From NCBI RefSeq assembly GCF_014207355.1, contig NZ_JACHEF010000005.1, positions 1 to 64,000 of the forward strand: a stretch of 64,000 nucleotides of DNA, in the 5' to 3' direction. The notes under the pieces were generated by a model. That model made no database searches. It saw only the letters and a list, made by a program, of their open reading frames with translations, and had not been told where the DNA came from. The DNA is from Mesorhizobium sangaii. Its GTDB lineage: Bacteria; Pseudomonadota; Alphaproteobacteria; Rhizobiales; Rhizobiaceae. Shown piece after piece: positions 1 through 8,600 of this stretch (positions are counted from its first letter, which is position 1; the number at the start of each line of letters is the position of its first letter). Both the position numbers and the translations under genes were made by a program.

Positions 1-92
1 TGTGCCGGCAAGGTGTTAATCGCAGCGGCGAGCGTCGTGGCGGCAGCCACGATGGTCGAGCGCAGAAGTGTCCTTCTCATCGTCATGCTCAT
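1..92 (-). CDS. Periplasmic solute-binding protein of a sugar ABC transporter (N-terminus only, cut by window edge)
   Basis: Only the first 30 or so codons are present. They begin MSMTMRRTLLRST and run into an Ala/Thr/Leu-rich stretch, which is a typical Sec signal peptide. A strong Shine-Dalgarno (GGAGG, 8 bases before the ATG at 92) fixes the start. It lies 105 bp downstream of, and in the same direction as, a TIM-barrel isomerase and a Gfo/Idh/MocA oxidoreductase. In rhizobial sugar operons that context usually means the substrate-binding protein of a carbohydrate ABC transporter. The signal peptide is seen; the transporter role is inferred from neighbours. Confidence 0.5.
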   Translation of the reverse strand, partial: MSMTMRRTLLRSTIVAAATTLAAAINTLPA

Positions 93-171
93 GCACTTAT
101 CCTCCCTTTTTTCCCTGGCCAGGCCGAGGGGTTTTCGACGATCGCTTCGGCAGTGCGCCGCAATCTCGGCC

Positions 172-192
172 AGCCGGCACCTCCCGCCGGCT
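172..192 (-). terminator. Hairpin between isomerase and binding-protein genes
   Basis: Perfect 7-bp stem AGCCGGC/GCCGGCT with a 7-base loop, 5 bp after the isomerase stop. No T-run follows, so it is more likely an attenuating or mRNA-stabilising hairpin inside the operon than a full terminator. Confidence 0.35.
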
Positions 193-197
193 CGCCT

Positions 198-1106
198 TCA
201 CACCGGGTTAGGCAGGTAGCTGGCACCTCCCCGGCATTGCTTCAGATAGTCCAGGGCGCGTACCTGCCCGGTGATCTCCAGCTCGTTGCGATAGACCGGA
301 TCGTGCCAGCCCTCGATGTCGATGGCGCCCTTGTAGCCGGCCAGCCGCAATTCGCTGATCACCCGCGTCCAGTCGCTGTCGCCGAAGCCCGGCGTGCGCA
401 TCTGCACGAACGGCAGCCGGCCGAATACGCCGTGTTCACGGATCACATCCCAGCGCACCGTCGCGTCCTTGCCGTGGACATGGAAGATGCGCGGCGCCCA
501 TTTGCGGATCTGCGGCAGAGGATCGATCAGGTAGACGAGCTGGTGGCAGGGCTCCCATTCGAGGCCGAGATTGTCGTCTGGCAATTCATTGAACATCAGC
601 TCCCACGCGTCCGGATTGTGGGCGATGTTCCAGTCTCCAGCAGCCCAGTTGCCGTCCATGGCGCAATTCTCGAAAGCGATGCGCACGCCTTTGTCGGCGG
701 CGCGCCTGGCCAGCGGACCCCAGACTTCCTTGAAGCGTGGCAGGCTGTCGGGCAACGGCTTGCCACGGAGGCGGCCGGTGAAGCCGCTGACGATCGAGGT
801 GCCGAACAGATGCGCGTTGTCGATCACCGTTTCCCAGGCCTGGAGCACGCCGCGATCCACGTCGCCGCTCTCCAGCGGATTGCCGAACACGCCGATAGAG
901 GAGACCGTGACGTCGGCATCGCCGATCGCTTCGCGGATCTGCCCGGCAAGCCGCGGCAAGTCCTTGCCGCCCAGCGTCTGCCAGAAGAAGGGCTGGATGC
1001 ACTCGAAGCCGAGCGGCAGGATCGCCTTGATATAGGCGGCCGGATCGTCGAGATTGGCCCGCACCATGGTGCCGATCCTGATGTCGAGAAGCGGGTTTGG
1101 CATCAT
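198..1106 (-). CDS. Sugar phosphate isomerase/epimerase family protein (xylose-isomerase-like TIM barrel)
   Basis: A 302-aa cytoplasmic protein of the AP-endonuclease-2/xylose-isomerase-like TIM-barrel superfamily. Metal-site motifs are visible in the expected order: Glu in IAFEN (about 146), GLEWEPCH (183-188), FHVHGKD (208-214) and DIEGWHDP (263-270). The family isomerises or epimerises sugars, inosose or keto-acids using a divalent metal. The start overlaps the stop of the upstream oxidoreductase by 4 bp (ATGA), and a purine-rich AGGAAGGA precedes it, so the two are translationally coupled. The pairing with Gfo/Idh/MocA is typical of inositol-like or rare-sugar catabolism. The exact substrate cannot be read from the sequence. 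Confidence 0.85.
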   Translation of the reverse strand: MMPNPLLDIRIGTMVRANLDDPAAYIKAILPLGFECIQPFFWQTLGGKDLPRLAGQIREAIGDADVTVSSIGVFGNPLESGDVDRGVLQAWETVIDNAHLFGTSIVSGFTGRLRGKPLPDSLPRFKEVWGPLARRAADKGVRIAFENCAMDGNWAAGDWNIAHNPDAWELMFNELPDDNLGLEWEPCHQLVYLIDPLPQIRKWAPRIFHVHGKDATVRWDVIREHGVFGRLPFVQMRTPGFGDSDWTRVISELRLAGYKGAIDIEGWHDPVYRNELEITGQVRALDYLKQCRGGASYLPNPV

Positions 1107-2137
1107 TGTCCTTCCTGCGAGGAGATCGTCACCCGGCGCCCGGTTTCGGCGCTCTCGATAGCGCCGAAGACCATGGCCAGGCTCTTGATGTTGTCGGCAC
1201 CGCGCGTCTCCGGCTCGGTGCCGGTCTCGATGGCGCGCATGAAATCCTGGATGATGCCGAGATGGCCGCCGACGCGGTCGGCGGGATCGAGTGGCGGCAC
1301 GGCGATCGGCTCGGTACGGTCGAAGAGGCCTTCACGGTCTGGAAGGACGACCTCGGCCTTCAACTCGTCATTGCCGTCCCAGACCAGGCTGCCGCGCTCG
1401 GCGACGATGCGCCATGTGCTCTCCCAGCTGGTGCGGAAACCGGCGGCGCACCAGGAGCCGGCATAAGTGAAGACCTTGCCGCCGCCGAGATCGAAGACGG
1501 CGCTGGCCGATGATCCCTGCCGGTACCAGGAACTCGCCGGCTCCCATTCCTGGCAGTAGACGCCGGCCGGCTCGCCATTCACCATGTAGCGGGCGGCGTC
1601 GAATGTGTGGATCGCCATGTCGAGCAGCAGGACATGCGCCATTTCCTCGCGAAAACCGCCGAAATGCGGCGCGACGAAGAAGTCGGCATGGATGCTGGTC
1701 GCAGCGCCGATGGCGCCGGAAGAGAGAAAGCGCCTGATACGCCTGACATTGGCGACGTAGCGCCGGTTCTGGACGACGGCATGGAGACGCCCGGCCTGGC
1801 GGGCGGCCTCGACGATGGCACGCGCGTTCTCCGGGCTGTCGGCGAGCGGCTTTTCCGTCAGGAGATGGCAATGATGGGCAAAGGCCGAGAACGCAACCTC
1901 GCGGCGGGCGGCGGGAACCACCACGTCGAACACCGCGTCGGGCCTGGTCTGGTCGAGCACCGCGTCGAGGCTGGTGCCGATAGCGGCGCTGGTGAGGTCG
2001 TATTCGCGCGCCCTCGCCTTCGCCCTGTCGGCGTCGAGGTCGACAAGGCCGACGACGGAAAGCCCGTCGATCTGCCTGACGGCATCGAGCCACTGCTTGC
2101 TCATCGCTCCGCAGCCGGCCAGGACGACATTGATCAT
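1103..2137 (-). CDS. Gfo/Idh/MocA family NAD(P)-dependent oxidoreductase
   Basis: A 344-aa protein with an N-terminal Rossmann dinucleotide fold (GCGAMS, residues 8-13), the family hallmark EKP (95-97) that holds the catalytic Lys, and a DMAIHTFD segment (173-180) carrying the conserved Asp/His pair. The family oxidises or reduces sugars such as inositols, glucose or uronates with NAD(P). It is the first gene of the operon. A GGAGGAG Shine-Dalgarno about 7 bases upstream of ATG 2137 supports the start. It is transcribed divergently from a LacI-family regulator across an operator-like palindrome, so it is probably induced by the sugar it handles. Confidence 0.88.
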   Translation of the reverse strand: MINVVLAGCGAMSKQWLDAVRQIDGLSVVGLVDLDADRAKARAREYDLTSAAIGTSLDAVLDQTRPDAVFDVVVPAARREVAFSAFAHHCHLLTEKPLADSPENARAIVEAARQAGRLHAVVQNRRYVANVRRIRRFLSSGAIGAATSIHADFFVAPHFGGFREEMAHVLLLDMAIHTFDAARYMVNGEPAGVYCQEWEPASSWYRQGSSASAVFDLGGGKVFTYAGSWCAAGFRTSWESTWRIVAERGSLVWDGNDELKAEVVLPDREGLFDRTEPIAVPPLDPADRVGGHLGIIQDFMRAIETGTEPETRGADNIKSLAMVFGAIESAETGRRVTISSQEGQ

Positions 2138-2197
2138 CCAGCACTCCTCCTCCGCTCGGTCCCTCCAGACCGATCGTCACGGCATTCACGGCATGGC

Positions 2198-2224
2198 CGT
2201 AAACGTTTTCCGTAAACGTTTACG
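2198..2224. promoter_or_regulatory. LacI-type operator, one perfect palindrome plus a degenerate copy
   Basis: Bases 2211-2224 read CGTAAACGTTTACG, a perfect 14-bp palindrome centred on CG, as LacI/GalR proteins prefer. Immediately 5', 2198-2210 repeat its left side (CGTAAACGTTTTC). The pair sits in the 197-bp gap between the divergent oxidoreductase and lacI-type genes, so it could control both. Binding is inferred. Confidence 0.75.
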
Positions 2225-2334
2225 AGAACACACCCGATGGTGTAGAATGTCAATTGGTCGCTCGCAAAAAATTGTCTTGTCGCCTTGGCCTGAGCGCTTA
2301 CCGGTGCTAGCCAAGCAAGGGGGAGAACAGTCAC

Positions 2335-3360
2335 TTGGCGTCCAGCATTCATGACCTTGCCCGTCACCTGAACATTTCTATCGGCACTGTGTCGCGCGCC
2401 CTCAACGGCCGCGCCGACGTCAATGCCGACACGCGCCAGCGCGTGCTCGAGGCGGCCAGGACGCTGAACTATTCGCCGAACCAGTCCGGCCGCAGCCTTC
2501 GGCAGGGCGCCACCCATTCGATCGCCTTCATGCTGCAGCCGCATCCGGGCGACCAGCAATATGGCGAACCGTTCTTCATTCCGTTCCTGATCGGGCTGCA
2601 GGCGAAACTCGCCGAGAGCGGGCTCGACCTGATCGTGGTCATGGGCGCGCCGGGCGACTACCAGCAGGAGCGTCTGCGCCGTGTCGTCGAGACGCGCCGC
2701 GCCGATGCCGTGGTGCTGGCCTGGACGCGGCGCGAGGACGAGCGCATCGACTATCTCACCCAGGCCGGTTTCCCGTTCGCCACGCTCGGCCGCAGCCGCT
2801 CCGGAGCCAAGTCATACCCTTCGCTCGACCTCGATTTCGAGAAGGCCGGTGCCGATGCGGTCGACCGCCTGGTGGCGCGCGGCCACCGTCGCATTGCCGC
2901 CATCCGCCCGTCGCTCAATCTCAATTTCGCCTATCTGTTCCTCGACGGCTATCGCAAGGCCTTGCGGCGGCACGGCATCGAGGTGGACCCCGAGCTGATC
3001 GCGTCCGGTTTCATCAACGAGGCCGGCGGCTACGAGGTGACGCCGCACGTCATGCGCTCCAAGGACCCGCCGACCGCCATCATCTTCAACAATGACGCGA
3101 TGGCGCTTGGCGGCTGCAAGGCACTGGCCGAGATGGGGATCAGGCCGGGGCACGACATGGCGGTCACCGTCATCGTCGACACGCCGCTCTGCCGTTACTT
3201 CTCGCCGGCGCTGACCGCCTTCCGCCCTGCCCTGGAGCCGATGGGTCAGCGGCTCGCTGAAATGCTGCTGGCCTCGATCCCGGCCTTCGCCGGCCCACAA
3301 GGTCCGCGCATCATGCGCGAGGTCTGGCCGCTCGAGCTGGTGGCGCGCGACAGCGATTGA
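2335..3360 (+). CDS. LacI/GalR family transcriptional repressor
   Basis: A 341-aa regulator. Residues 4-24 (IHDLARHLNISIGTVSRALNG) are the helix-turn-helix, followed by the hinge-helix region (TRQRVLEAARTLNYSPN). The remainder is a periplasmic-binding-protein-like sugar domain. The start is TTG at 2335, preceded by a GGGAG about 10 bases upstream; no in-frame ATG keeps the HTH intact. It is divergent from a sugar-catabolism operon and probably represses that operon and itself through the palindrome at 2211-2224. The effector sugar is unknown. Confidence 0.9.
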   Translation: MASSIHDLARHLNISIGTVSRALNGRADVNADTRQRVLEAARTLNYSPNQSGRSLRQGATHSIAFMLQPHPGDQQYGEPFFIPFLIGLQAKLAESGLDLIVVMGAPGDYQQERLRRVVETRRADAVVLAWTRREDERIDYLTQAGFPFATLGRSRSGAKSYPSLDLDFEKAGADAVDRLVARGHRRIAAIRPSLNLNFAYLFLDGYRKALRRHGIEVDPELIASGFINEAGGYEVTPHVMRSKDPPTAIIFNNDAMALGGCKALAEMGIRPGHDMAVTVIVDTPLCRYFSPALTAFRPALEPMGQRLAEMLLASIPAFAGPQGPRIMREVWPLELVARDSD

Positions 3361-3402
3361 ACTGGCCGAAGCAGAGCCAGATCGGTCGCGACCTATCAGG
3401 CC

Positions 3403-3717
3403 TCAATCCACCTTCTTCTCGCCCCTGTCGCCGGCCTTGACGATGTCGCCCGTGGTGAAGAGGATTTCCTTCAGTTCAGCCCGCCAGTCCTTCTTCTGGC
3501 GCAGCAGGAATTCGAGATCCATGCCGAAATGCTTGAACTCCTCGCCCTGCGCGTTCTTCATGATGGCGCGGGCCTGCGGGTCCTTCTCAACCGAGATGCG
3601 TTGTTCGTACCAGCCTATCGCTTCCGCCTCCTCGATCAGCGAGGTGATCATGCGGGCAAAGGTCCGCACCTTCTGCGACAATTCTTCAGGCGGTTCGTGA
3701 TACTGGTCGAATCCCAT
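3403..3717 (-). CDS. Encapsulated-ferritin-like (EncFtn family) protein, free-standing
   Basis: A 104-aa, two-helix protein. It resembles the EncFtn iron-storage ferroxidase of Rhodospirillum rubrum as I recall that sequence: shared EAEAIGWYEQR (31-40), EEFKH (59-63) and a C-terminal ELKEILFTTGDI. Residues aligning with the EncFtn di-iron ligands Glu32, Glu62 and His65 are present as Glu30, Glu60 and His63. The start is ATG 3717, with AGGGAGG 6 bases upstream; longer in-frame starts run into the neighbouring gene. The tail ends KAGDRGEKKVD and shows no encapsulin-targeting motif such as the LGIGSLR type, and no shell gene lies in this window. It follows a DUF4239 gene by 55 bp, so the two may be co-transcribed. 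The fold assignment is firm; iron oxidation is inferred. Confidence 0.8.
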   Translation of the reverse strand: MGFDQYHEPPEELSQKVRTFARMITSLIEEAEAIGWYEQRISVEKDPQARAIMKNAQGEEFKHFGMDLEFLLRQKKDWRAELKEILFTTGDIVKAGDRGEKKVD

Positions 3718-3772
3718 GTCGTCCTCCCTGGGGCAATCTCCATGAATGCCCGGGAACGACGCCGGTTCCGTA

Positions 3773-4528
3773 TCATCGCTGCAATTCCGCCAGTGCCCTC
3801 TGCAGGGGCGCCGGCGAAATCTGGATCGGGCCGGAGAACGGAATGTCCATGTCCAGGATGAGGTAGATCGCACCCGCGATCAGCACGGCCGAAACCACGA
3901 AGGTCGAAACCGTGATTGCGTTGCGGGGCGCCCTGAACCCGAAGCTGGCGAAGATCAGCACCAGCCACGCAACCAGCATGGCGATCAGCGGCGCAGGGAT
4001 CGTGCCCTCCGACTGCTCGATCAGAATCCATCGCAACTCCACCACTTTCTGCAGGCGCTGACCGGCATCCTGCAGAAGGGCGCTGTGCGCCGCGTCGGCC
4101 GGCTCCAGCGCCCTCAGCCGGGTGCCGATCTCCGTCAGCAGATGTTCGGACAGCCGGTTGGCGACGACCGGAGTTTCACCGGTCGGCGAAGCGTCGCCCG
4201 CCACCCTCTGCACATAGACGACCAGCGGCTGGCGCACCGCGTCGGTCTCCGGGCCATACTCGCGCAAGATCCTGTCGAGCAGGATCAGCTCCGTCGCATA
4301 GGCATGCACGTTGCTATCGATCGATTCGAAGGTGTTCTTGGCCGAGTTGATCATCAGGCCGAGCACAAGCGAGGTCATGACCCCAAACAGGTTGGCGGCG
4401 AGCCGCACCACATTGTTCGTATCGTCGTCGCGATGTCTGACCGGCAGCCTGGGCCAGATCGCCATGCTGACCAGCGGCGCCGCTGTCAGGCACAGGAAGA
4501 TCATCACTGCGATCAAAGCTTCGCGCAT
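3773..4528 (-). CDS. DUF4239 (bestrophin-like) membrane protein
   Basis: About 251 aa. Two hydrophobic segments lie near the N-terminus (REALIAVMIFLCLTAAPLVS and a second around LFGVMTSLVLGLMIN). A soluble helical middle follows, then two C-terminal membrane segments (IAMLVAWLVLIFASFGF and AVLIAGAIYLILDMDIPF). The layout and the late PFSGPIQISP motif match DUF4239 proteins, whose function is not known. ATG 4528 is preferred because it leads straight into the first membrane helix. A GTG at 4576 is possible, and neither has a strong Shine-Dalgarno. It precedes the EncFtn-like gene on the same strand. Confidence 0.7.
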   Translation of the reverse strand: MREALIAVMIFLCLTAAPLVSMAIWPRLPVRHRDDDTNNVVRLAANLFGVMTSLVLGLMINSAKNTFESIDSNVHAYATELILLDRILREYGPETDAVRQPLVVYVQRVAGDASPTGETPVVANRLSEHLLTEIGTRLRALEPADAAHSALLQDAGQRLQKVVELRWILIEQSEGTIPAPLIAMLVAWLVLIFASFGFRAPRNAITVSTFVVSAVLIAGAIYLILDMDIPFSGPIQISPAPLQRALAELQR

Positions 4529-4625
4529 GACGCACATTTCTGCACGGGATGCGCCGATTGCCAATGACCCCGGCACCGATCAGCCAGCGAAAGCTGCGCC
4601 AGGCGTCTTGCGGACTGCTCCTGCC

Positions 4626-6176
4626 TCAGGACACCGGCGGCGCTCCGCCCTCCTGCGTGCGCCGGGCGATGAACGCGTCGAGCACGCCGGCGGTGGCGTC
4701 AGCCGAAGCCGGCGGCACGAAATCGGCAAGTGTGCGCCTCCAGACACCGGTTGCCCGCTCGCTCGCCGTCTTCGAGCCGCTTTGCGTCCAATTGCCGAAA
4801 TTCGACCAGTCGGCGACCAGCGGTTCGTAGAAGGCGGTGCGGTAGCGCGCCATGGTGTGGCCGGCCGAAAAGAAGTGACCGCCCGGCTGTACCTCGGCGA
4901 TTGCCTCGAAGCCGATGGAATCGTTGTCGCCGGGCGTCGCCACGCAGAGTTCAGCCACGGTCTGCAGCGCCTCGATATCGGTGACCAGCTTCTCGAAGGA
5001 AACGCTTAAGCCGCCTTCCAGCCAGCCGGCGGCATGGATGCACATCGTCGCTCCGGCCAGCACCGAGCCCCACAGCGCGAACTGCGTCTCGTGCGCCGCC
5101 TGCGCGTCCGAAATATTCGCCGCGCTGCCGCCGCCGGACCGCCATGGCAGCCCGGTGAAGCGCGCCAGCTGGCCGGCGCCCAGCGTCGCCTTGACATGCT
5201 CCGGCGTGCCGAAGGCGGGCGCACCCGATTTCATGTCGACATTGGAGGAGAAGGAGCCATAGACGACCGGTGCACCGGGCCGCACGATCTGCGCCAGCGT
5301 CAGTCCCGTCAACGCTTCGGCATGCTGCAGTGTCAGCGCACCGGCGACCGTGATCGGTGCCATCGCGCCCGCCAGGCAGAAGGGCGTGATGACGGAGATC
5401 TGCCCGGCCCTGGCGAAATCGATGATGCCTTGCGCCATCGGAATGTCGAGCTGGCGCGGCGAGTTGGTGTTGATGACGGTGTAGCAATGGGCGCCGGCGA
5501 GGAATTCGTCCTCCGAGAGCCCGCGCGCCAACCTGATCATTTCAAAGCCGTCCTCGACTTGCGGCGTGCCGCGCGCGAAGACGAACGGAAGCTTGTCCGA
5601 CAGCGTCAGCTGCGCGCGGTTGACCGCATAGTGGCGAAAGCGGTTGTCGACGTCCTGCGGCTCGATGCAGGGTCCCAGCATATGCAGCACGTCGAAATGC
5701 TGCACCAGCCGTATCAGATCCTCGAAGTCGGCCAGCGTGCCCGGCCGCCGGCCGCGCTCGAGATCGGTGACGTTCGGCGCCCCGCATCCGGCCAGGAAGG
5801 TCATCGAGCCGAGTTCGAGCGTCAGATCGCGGGCACGAGAACCGGCACGAGCGTGGATCGACTTCGGCGCCGAGGCCAGTGCCGCCGTCACCATGTCGCG
5901 GCCGATGCGCACCATGTCGGTGTCCGGATCGACCAGGGCGCCGGCATGGGCGAAATGCTCACGCGCCTGCGGCAGCAGCACCTTGATGCCGAGTTCTTCA
6001 AGCACGCGCAGCGCCGTGTCGTGGATGGCGGCGACCTGATCATCCGAGAAAATCGGCTGCGACAGGAACGGGTTCTTCAGCGAACGGTAATCGGGTCGGC
6101 GACTGGTTTCCGAGCCAGCCTCACCTGTCCGCCCACGCCGGCGCTCGCGCCTGCTGTCACGTGCCGCGTCATCCAT
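4626..6176 (-). CDS. Trimethylamine-methyltransferase (MttB) family protein, non-pyrrolysine type
   Basis: A 516-aa protein of the MttB superfamily. After a disordered Arg-rich head of about 30 residues, the TIM-barrel core follows (from PIFSDDQVAAIHDTALRVLEELG), with a conserved GSFSSNVDMKSGAPAFGTPE region. The frame is open throughout, with no internal amber codon, so it belongs to the non-pyrrolysine branch. Characterised members of that branch (for example glycine-betaine methyltransferase MtgB) demethylate quaternary amines using a corrinoid protein. No corrinoid protein gene is nearby. It starts 12 bp after an FAD/GcvT oxidoreductase, with GAGGAGG before ATG 6176, so they form an operon. 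The substrate, likely a methylated amine, is inferred. Confidence 0.85.
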   Translation of the reverse strand: MDDAARDSRRERRRGRTGEAGSETSRRPDYRSLKNPFLSQPIFSDDQVAAIHDTALRVLEELGIKVLLPQAREHFAHAGALVDPDTDMVRIGRDMVTAALASAPKSIHARAGSRARDLTLELGSMTFLAGCGAPNVTDLERGRRPGTLADFEDLIRLVQHFDVLHMLGPCIEPQDVDNRFRHYAVNRAQLTLSDKLPFVFARGTPQVEDGFEMIRLARGLSEDEFLAGAHCYTVINTNSPRQLDIPMAQGIIDFARAGQISVITPFCLAGAMAPITVAGALTLQHAEALTGLTLAQIVRPGAPVVYGSFSSNVDMKSGAPAFGTPEHVKATLGAGQLARFTGLPWRSGGGSAANISDAQAAHETQFALWGSVLAGATMCIHAAGWLEGGLSVSFEKLVTDIEALQTVAELCVATPGDNDSIGFEAIAEVQPGGHFFSAGHTMARYRTAFYEPLVADWSNFGNWTQSGSKTASERATGVWRRTLADFVPPASADATAGVLDAFIARRTQEGGAPPVS

Positions 6177-6188
6177 CAGAAATCCTCC

Positions 6189-8600
6189 TCATAGCCGCAT
6201 CGCCTTGCCGTCGGGGTCGTAGGGCGAGCCCGCGATGACGCGCGCCGGCCGCTCCGTGCCGACGACATGCACCGAAAGCGCGGTGCCCTCTCCTGCGAAA
6301 TCGCGGTCGACGAGTGCCAGCGCCAGGCTTTTGCCGACCGTATAGCCGCAGCCTCCCGAAGTGACGAAGCCGACGCGCCGACCTTGATGCCAGACCGGCT
6401 CGAAGCCGCTGGCGTCGGCGTCGACGGCATCGATCTCCAACGTCACCAGGCATTGGCCGCTGCCGGCCTCCCGCTGCTTCAACGCCGCCTCGCGGCCGGT
6501 GAAGTCGCCCTTCCCAAACGCGATGAAGCGGTCGAGACCGGCCTGATCGGGTGTGTAGCCTTGGGTGAATTCACGCGACCAGATACCGAAACTCTTCTCC
6601 AGCCGCAGCGCATTCAGTGCGTAATAGCCGATCTCGGCAAGGCCGAGGTCCTCGCCGGCGGCCAGCAGCGTTTCGCGCAAGCCGGCATGCATGGTAACCG
6701 GACAACTGATCTCGAAGCCGAGTTCGCCGGCGATCGAAAGGCGGGCAACCCGCGCGGGCACCATGCCGATGTCGAATGCGCCGCAGGCCATGAACGGCAG
6801 TGCTGCGCCCGACACATCCTGATGCGTCGTGCGCGCTAGGATTTTGCGTGCATTCGGCCCGGTCAGCAGGAAGCCGCTCACCGTGTCGGAAAGGTCTGTA
6901 ACCGTGATCCCCTCCGCCGCATGGCTCTCGAACCAGCGCATGTGGAATTCCCTGAGATAGTAGGAGCCCATCAGCCAATAGTCGCCGCCACCCCAGTTGA
7001 TGACCGTGAGGTCGCCCTTCAGTCGTCCGTCATGGCCAAGCATCGGCGCCAGCCGCGCCTGTCCTGGTTTCGGCAGCCTGCAGGCCAGCAGCTGGTCAAG
7101 CCATGCTTCGGCCCTTGGCCCGGAAACCGCATAGCGCGCATAGGCAGAGATATCGACGAGACCGGCGGCACGCCGAACCTGCAGCGCCTCGTCGCCGACG
7201 ATGTCGAAGGCGTTGGAGCGCCGCAGCGTCGTGTTCTCGCGAAACCCCATCGGCGCGAAATAGGCCGGGATTTCCAGACCCCAGGTCGCCGTCCATTCGC
7301 ATCCCGCCGCCGTCATGCCGTCATAAGCGCCGGGGCGTTTCAGCGGCCGGCCGGCGGGCAGCCGCTCATTGGGAAAGGTCATGACGAAGCGGCGCGAATA
7401 GAACTGGCGCGTCGTCTGCCTGAGATATTCGCGGTTGGCGGCGAAGGCGCCGTAACGAGCGATGTCCATGCCGAAGATGTCGGCCTGCGGCTCACCATAA
7501 ATCATCCACTCGGCCAGCGACTTGCCAACGCCGCCGCCCTGGCTGAAGCCGGCCATGACGCCACAGGCGACCCAGTAGTTCTTCAGCCCGCGCACCGGCC
7601 CGACGATCGGATTGCCATCGGGGGTGAAGGTGAAGGCGCCGTTGACCCATTTGCGGATGCCGGCCGTCCTCAGGCACGGAAAGCGTTCATAGGCCTTGGT
7701 CAGTTCCGGGCTGATGCGGTCGATGTCTTCCGGGATCAGTTCGATGCCGTAATCCCATGGCGCGCCGTCCATGTTCCAGTGCTTCGGGTTCTGCTCGTAA
7801 ACGCCGAGCAGCACGCCCTTGCGCTCTTGCCTGAGGTAGGAAAAGCCGTCGAGATCGACCGCAAGCCCGAGTTCCTTGTCGAGGGCGGCAACCTCCGGAA
7901 TGTCCTCGGTGATGAAATAGTGATGCTCCATCGGCGTCACCGGCAAGTTGACGCCGGCCATGCGGCCGAGCTGCTTTGCCCACAGCCCGCCGGCGTTGAC
8001 GACATGCTCGGCGACGATCGTGCCTTGCTCGGTGACGACATCCCAGTGCCCGTCGGCCCGCGCCTTCAGCGCGACCACGCGGTTGCGCAGGATCACGTCG
8101 GCCCCGCGCTTCTTCGCGGCGCCGACATAGGCATGCGTCGCTCCATAAGGGTCGAGATGGCCTTCGTTGGAATCGTAGAGGCCGCCGAGTACGTCGCTGA
8201 CATCGACGATCGGGCAGATCTCCTTGATCTCTTCCGGTGTCACTAGGCGAGCTGTCTCGATGCCGACCGACTGGAACACGGCCCAGGCCGATTTCAGCCA
8301 TTCCCAGCGCTGGGGATCGCTGGCCATGTTGACGCCGCCCGTCATGTGCAGGCCCGCGTTCTGGCCGGATTCGGCCTCGATCTCGCGATAGAGCTTGATG
8401 GTGTAGTCCTGCAGCGCCGCGACGTTGGGATCGGCATTGAGCGCGTGGAACCCGGCCGCCGCGTGCCAGGTCGAACCGGCCGTCAGTTCGGCCCGCTCGA
8501 TCAGCGCCACATCGCTCCAGCCAAAACGCGTCAGATGATAGAGCACCGAGGCTCCAACCACGCCACCCCCGATAACGACTGCGCGGTAGTGCGACTTCAA
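6189..8600 (-). CDS. FAD-dependent oxidoreductase with GcvT domain (dimethylglycine/sarcosine dehydrogenase family)
   Basis: An 803-aa three-part enzyme. It has an N-terminal DAO/FAD domain (VVIGGGVVGAS from residue 8, then GSTWHAAAG at 42-50, where His46 matches the covalent-FAD histidine of DMGDH), a middle FAO_M segment, and a C-terminal aminomethyltransferase (GcvT) domain that in relatives passes the methyl-derived C1 unit to tetrahydrofolate. The family oxidatively demethylates N-methyl amino acids. The start is taken as TTG 8600 because GGGAGGG lies about 6 bases upstream; the in-frame extension to 8714 encodes unlikely Arg/His/Cys-rich sequence. It leads an operon with the MttB-family gene, suggesting stepwise demethylation of a betaine-like compound. 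Confidence 0.87.
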   Translation of the reverse strand: MKSHYRAVVIGGGVVGASVLYHLTRFGWSDVALIERAELTAGSTWHAAAGFHALNADPNVAALQDYTIKLYREIEAESGQNAGLHMTGGVNMASDPQRWEWLKSAWAVFQSVGIETARLVTPEEIKEICPIVDVSDVLGGLYDSNEGHLDPYGATHAYVGAAKKRGADVILRNRVVALKARADGHWDVVTEQGTIVAEHVVNAGGLWAKQLGRMAGVNLPVTPMEHHYFITEDIPEVAALDKELGLAVDLDGFSYLRQERKGVLLGVYEQNPKHWNMDGAPWDYGIELIPEDIDRISPELTKAYERFPCLRTAGIRKWVNGAFTFTPDGNPIVGPVRGLKNYWVACGVMAGFSQGGGVGKSLAEWMIYGEPQADIFGMDIARYGAFAANREYLRQTTRQFYSRRFVMTFPNERLPAGRPLKRPGAYDGMTAAGCEWTATWGLEIPAYFAPMGFRENTTLRRSNAFDIVGDEALQVRRAAGLVDISAYARYAVSGPRAEAWLDQLLACRLPKPGQARLAPMLGHDGRLKGDLTVINWGGGDYWLMGSYYLREFHMRWFESHAAEGITVTDLSDTVSGFLLTGPNARKILARTTHQDVSGAALPFMACGAFDIGMVPARVARLSIAGELGFEISCPVTMHAGLRETLLAAGEDLGLAEIGYYALNALRLEKSFGIWSREFTQGYTPDQAGLDRFIAFGKGDFTGREAALKQREAGSGQCLVTLEIDAVDADASGFEPVWHQGRRVGFVTSGGCGYTVGKSLALALVDRDFAGEGTALSVHVVGTERPARVIAGSPYDPDGKAMRL

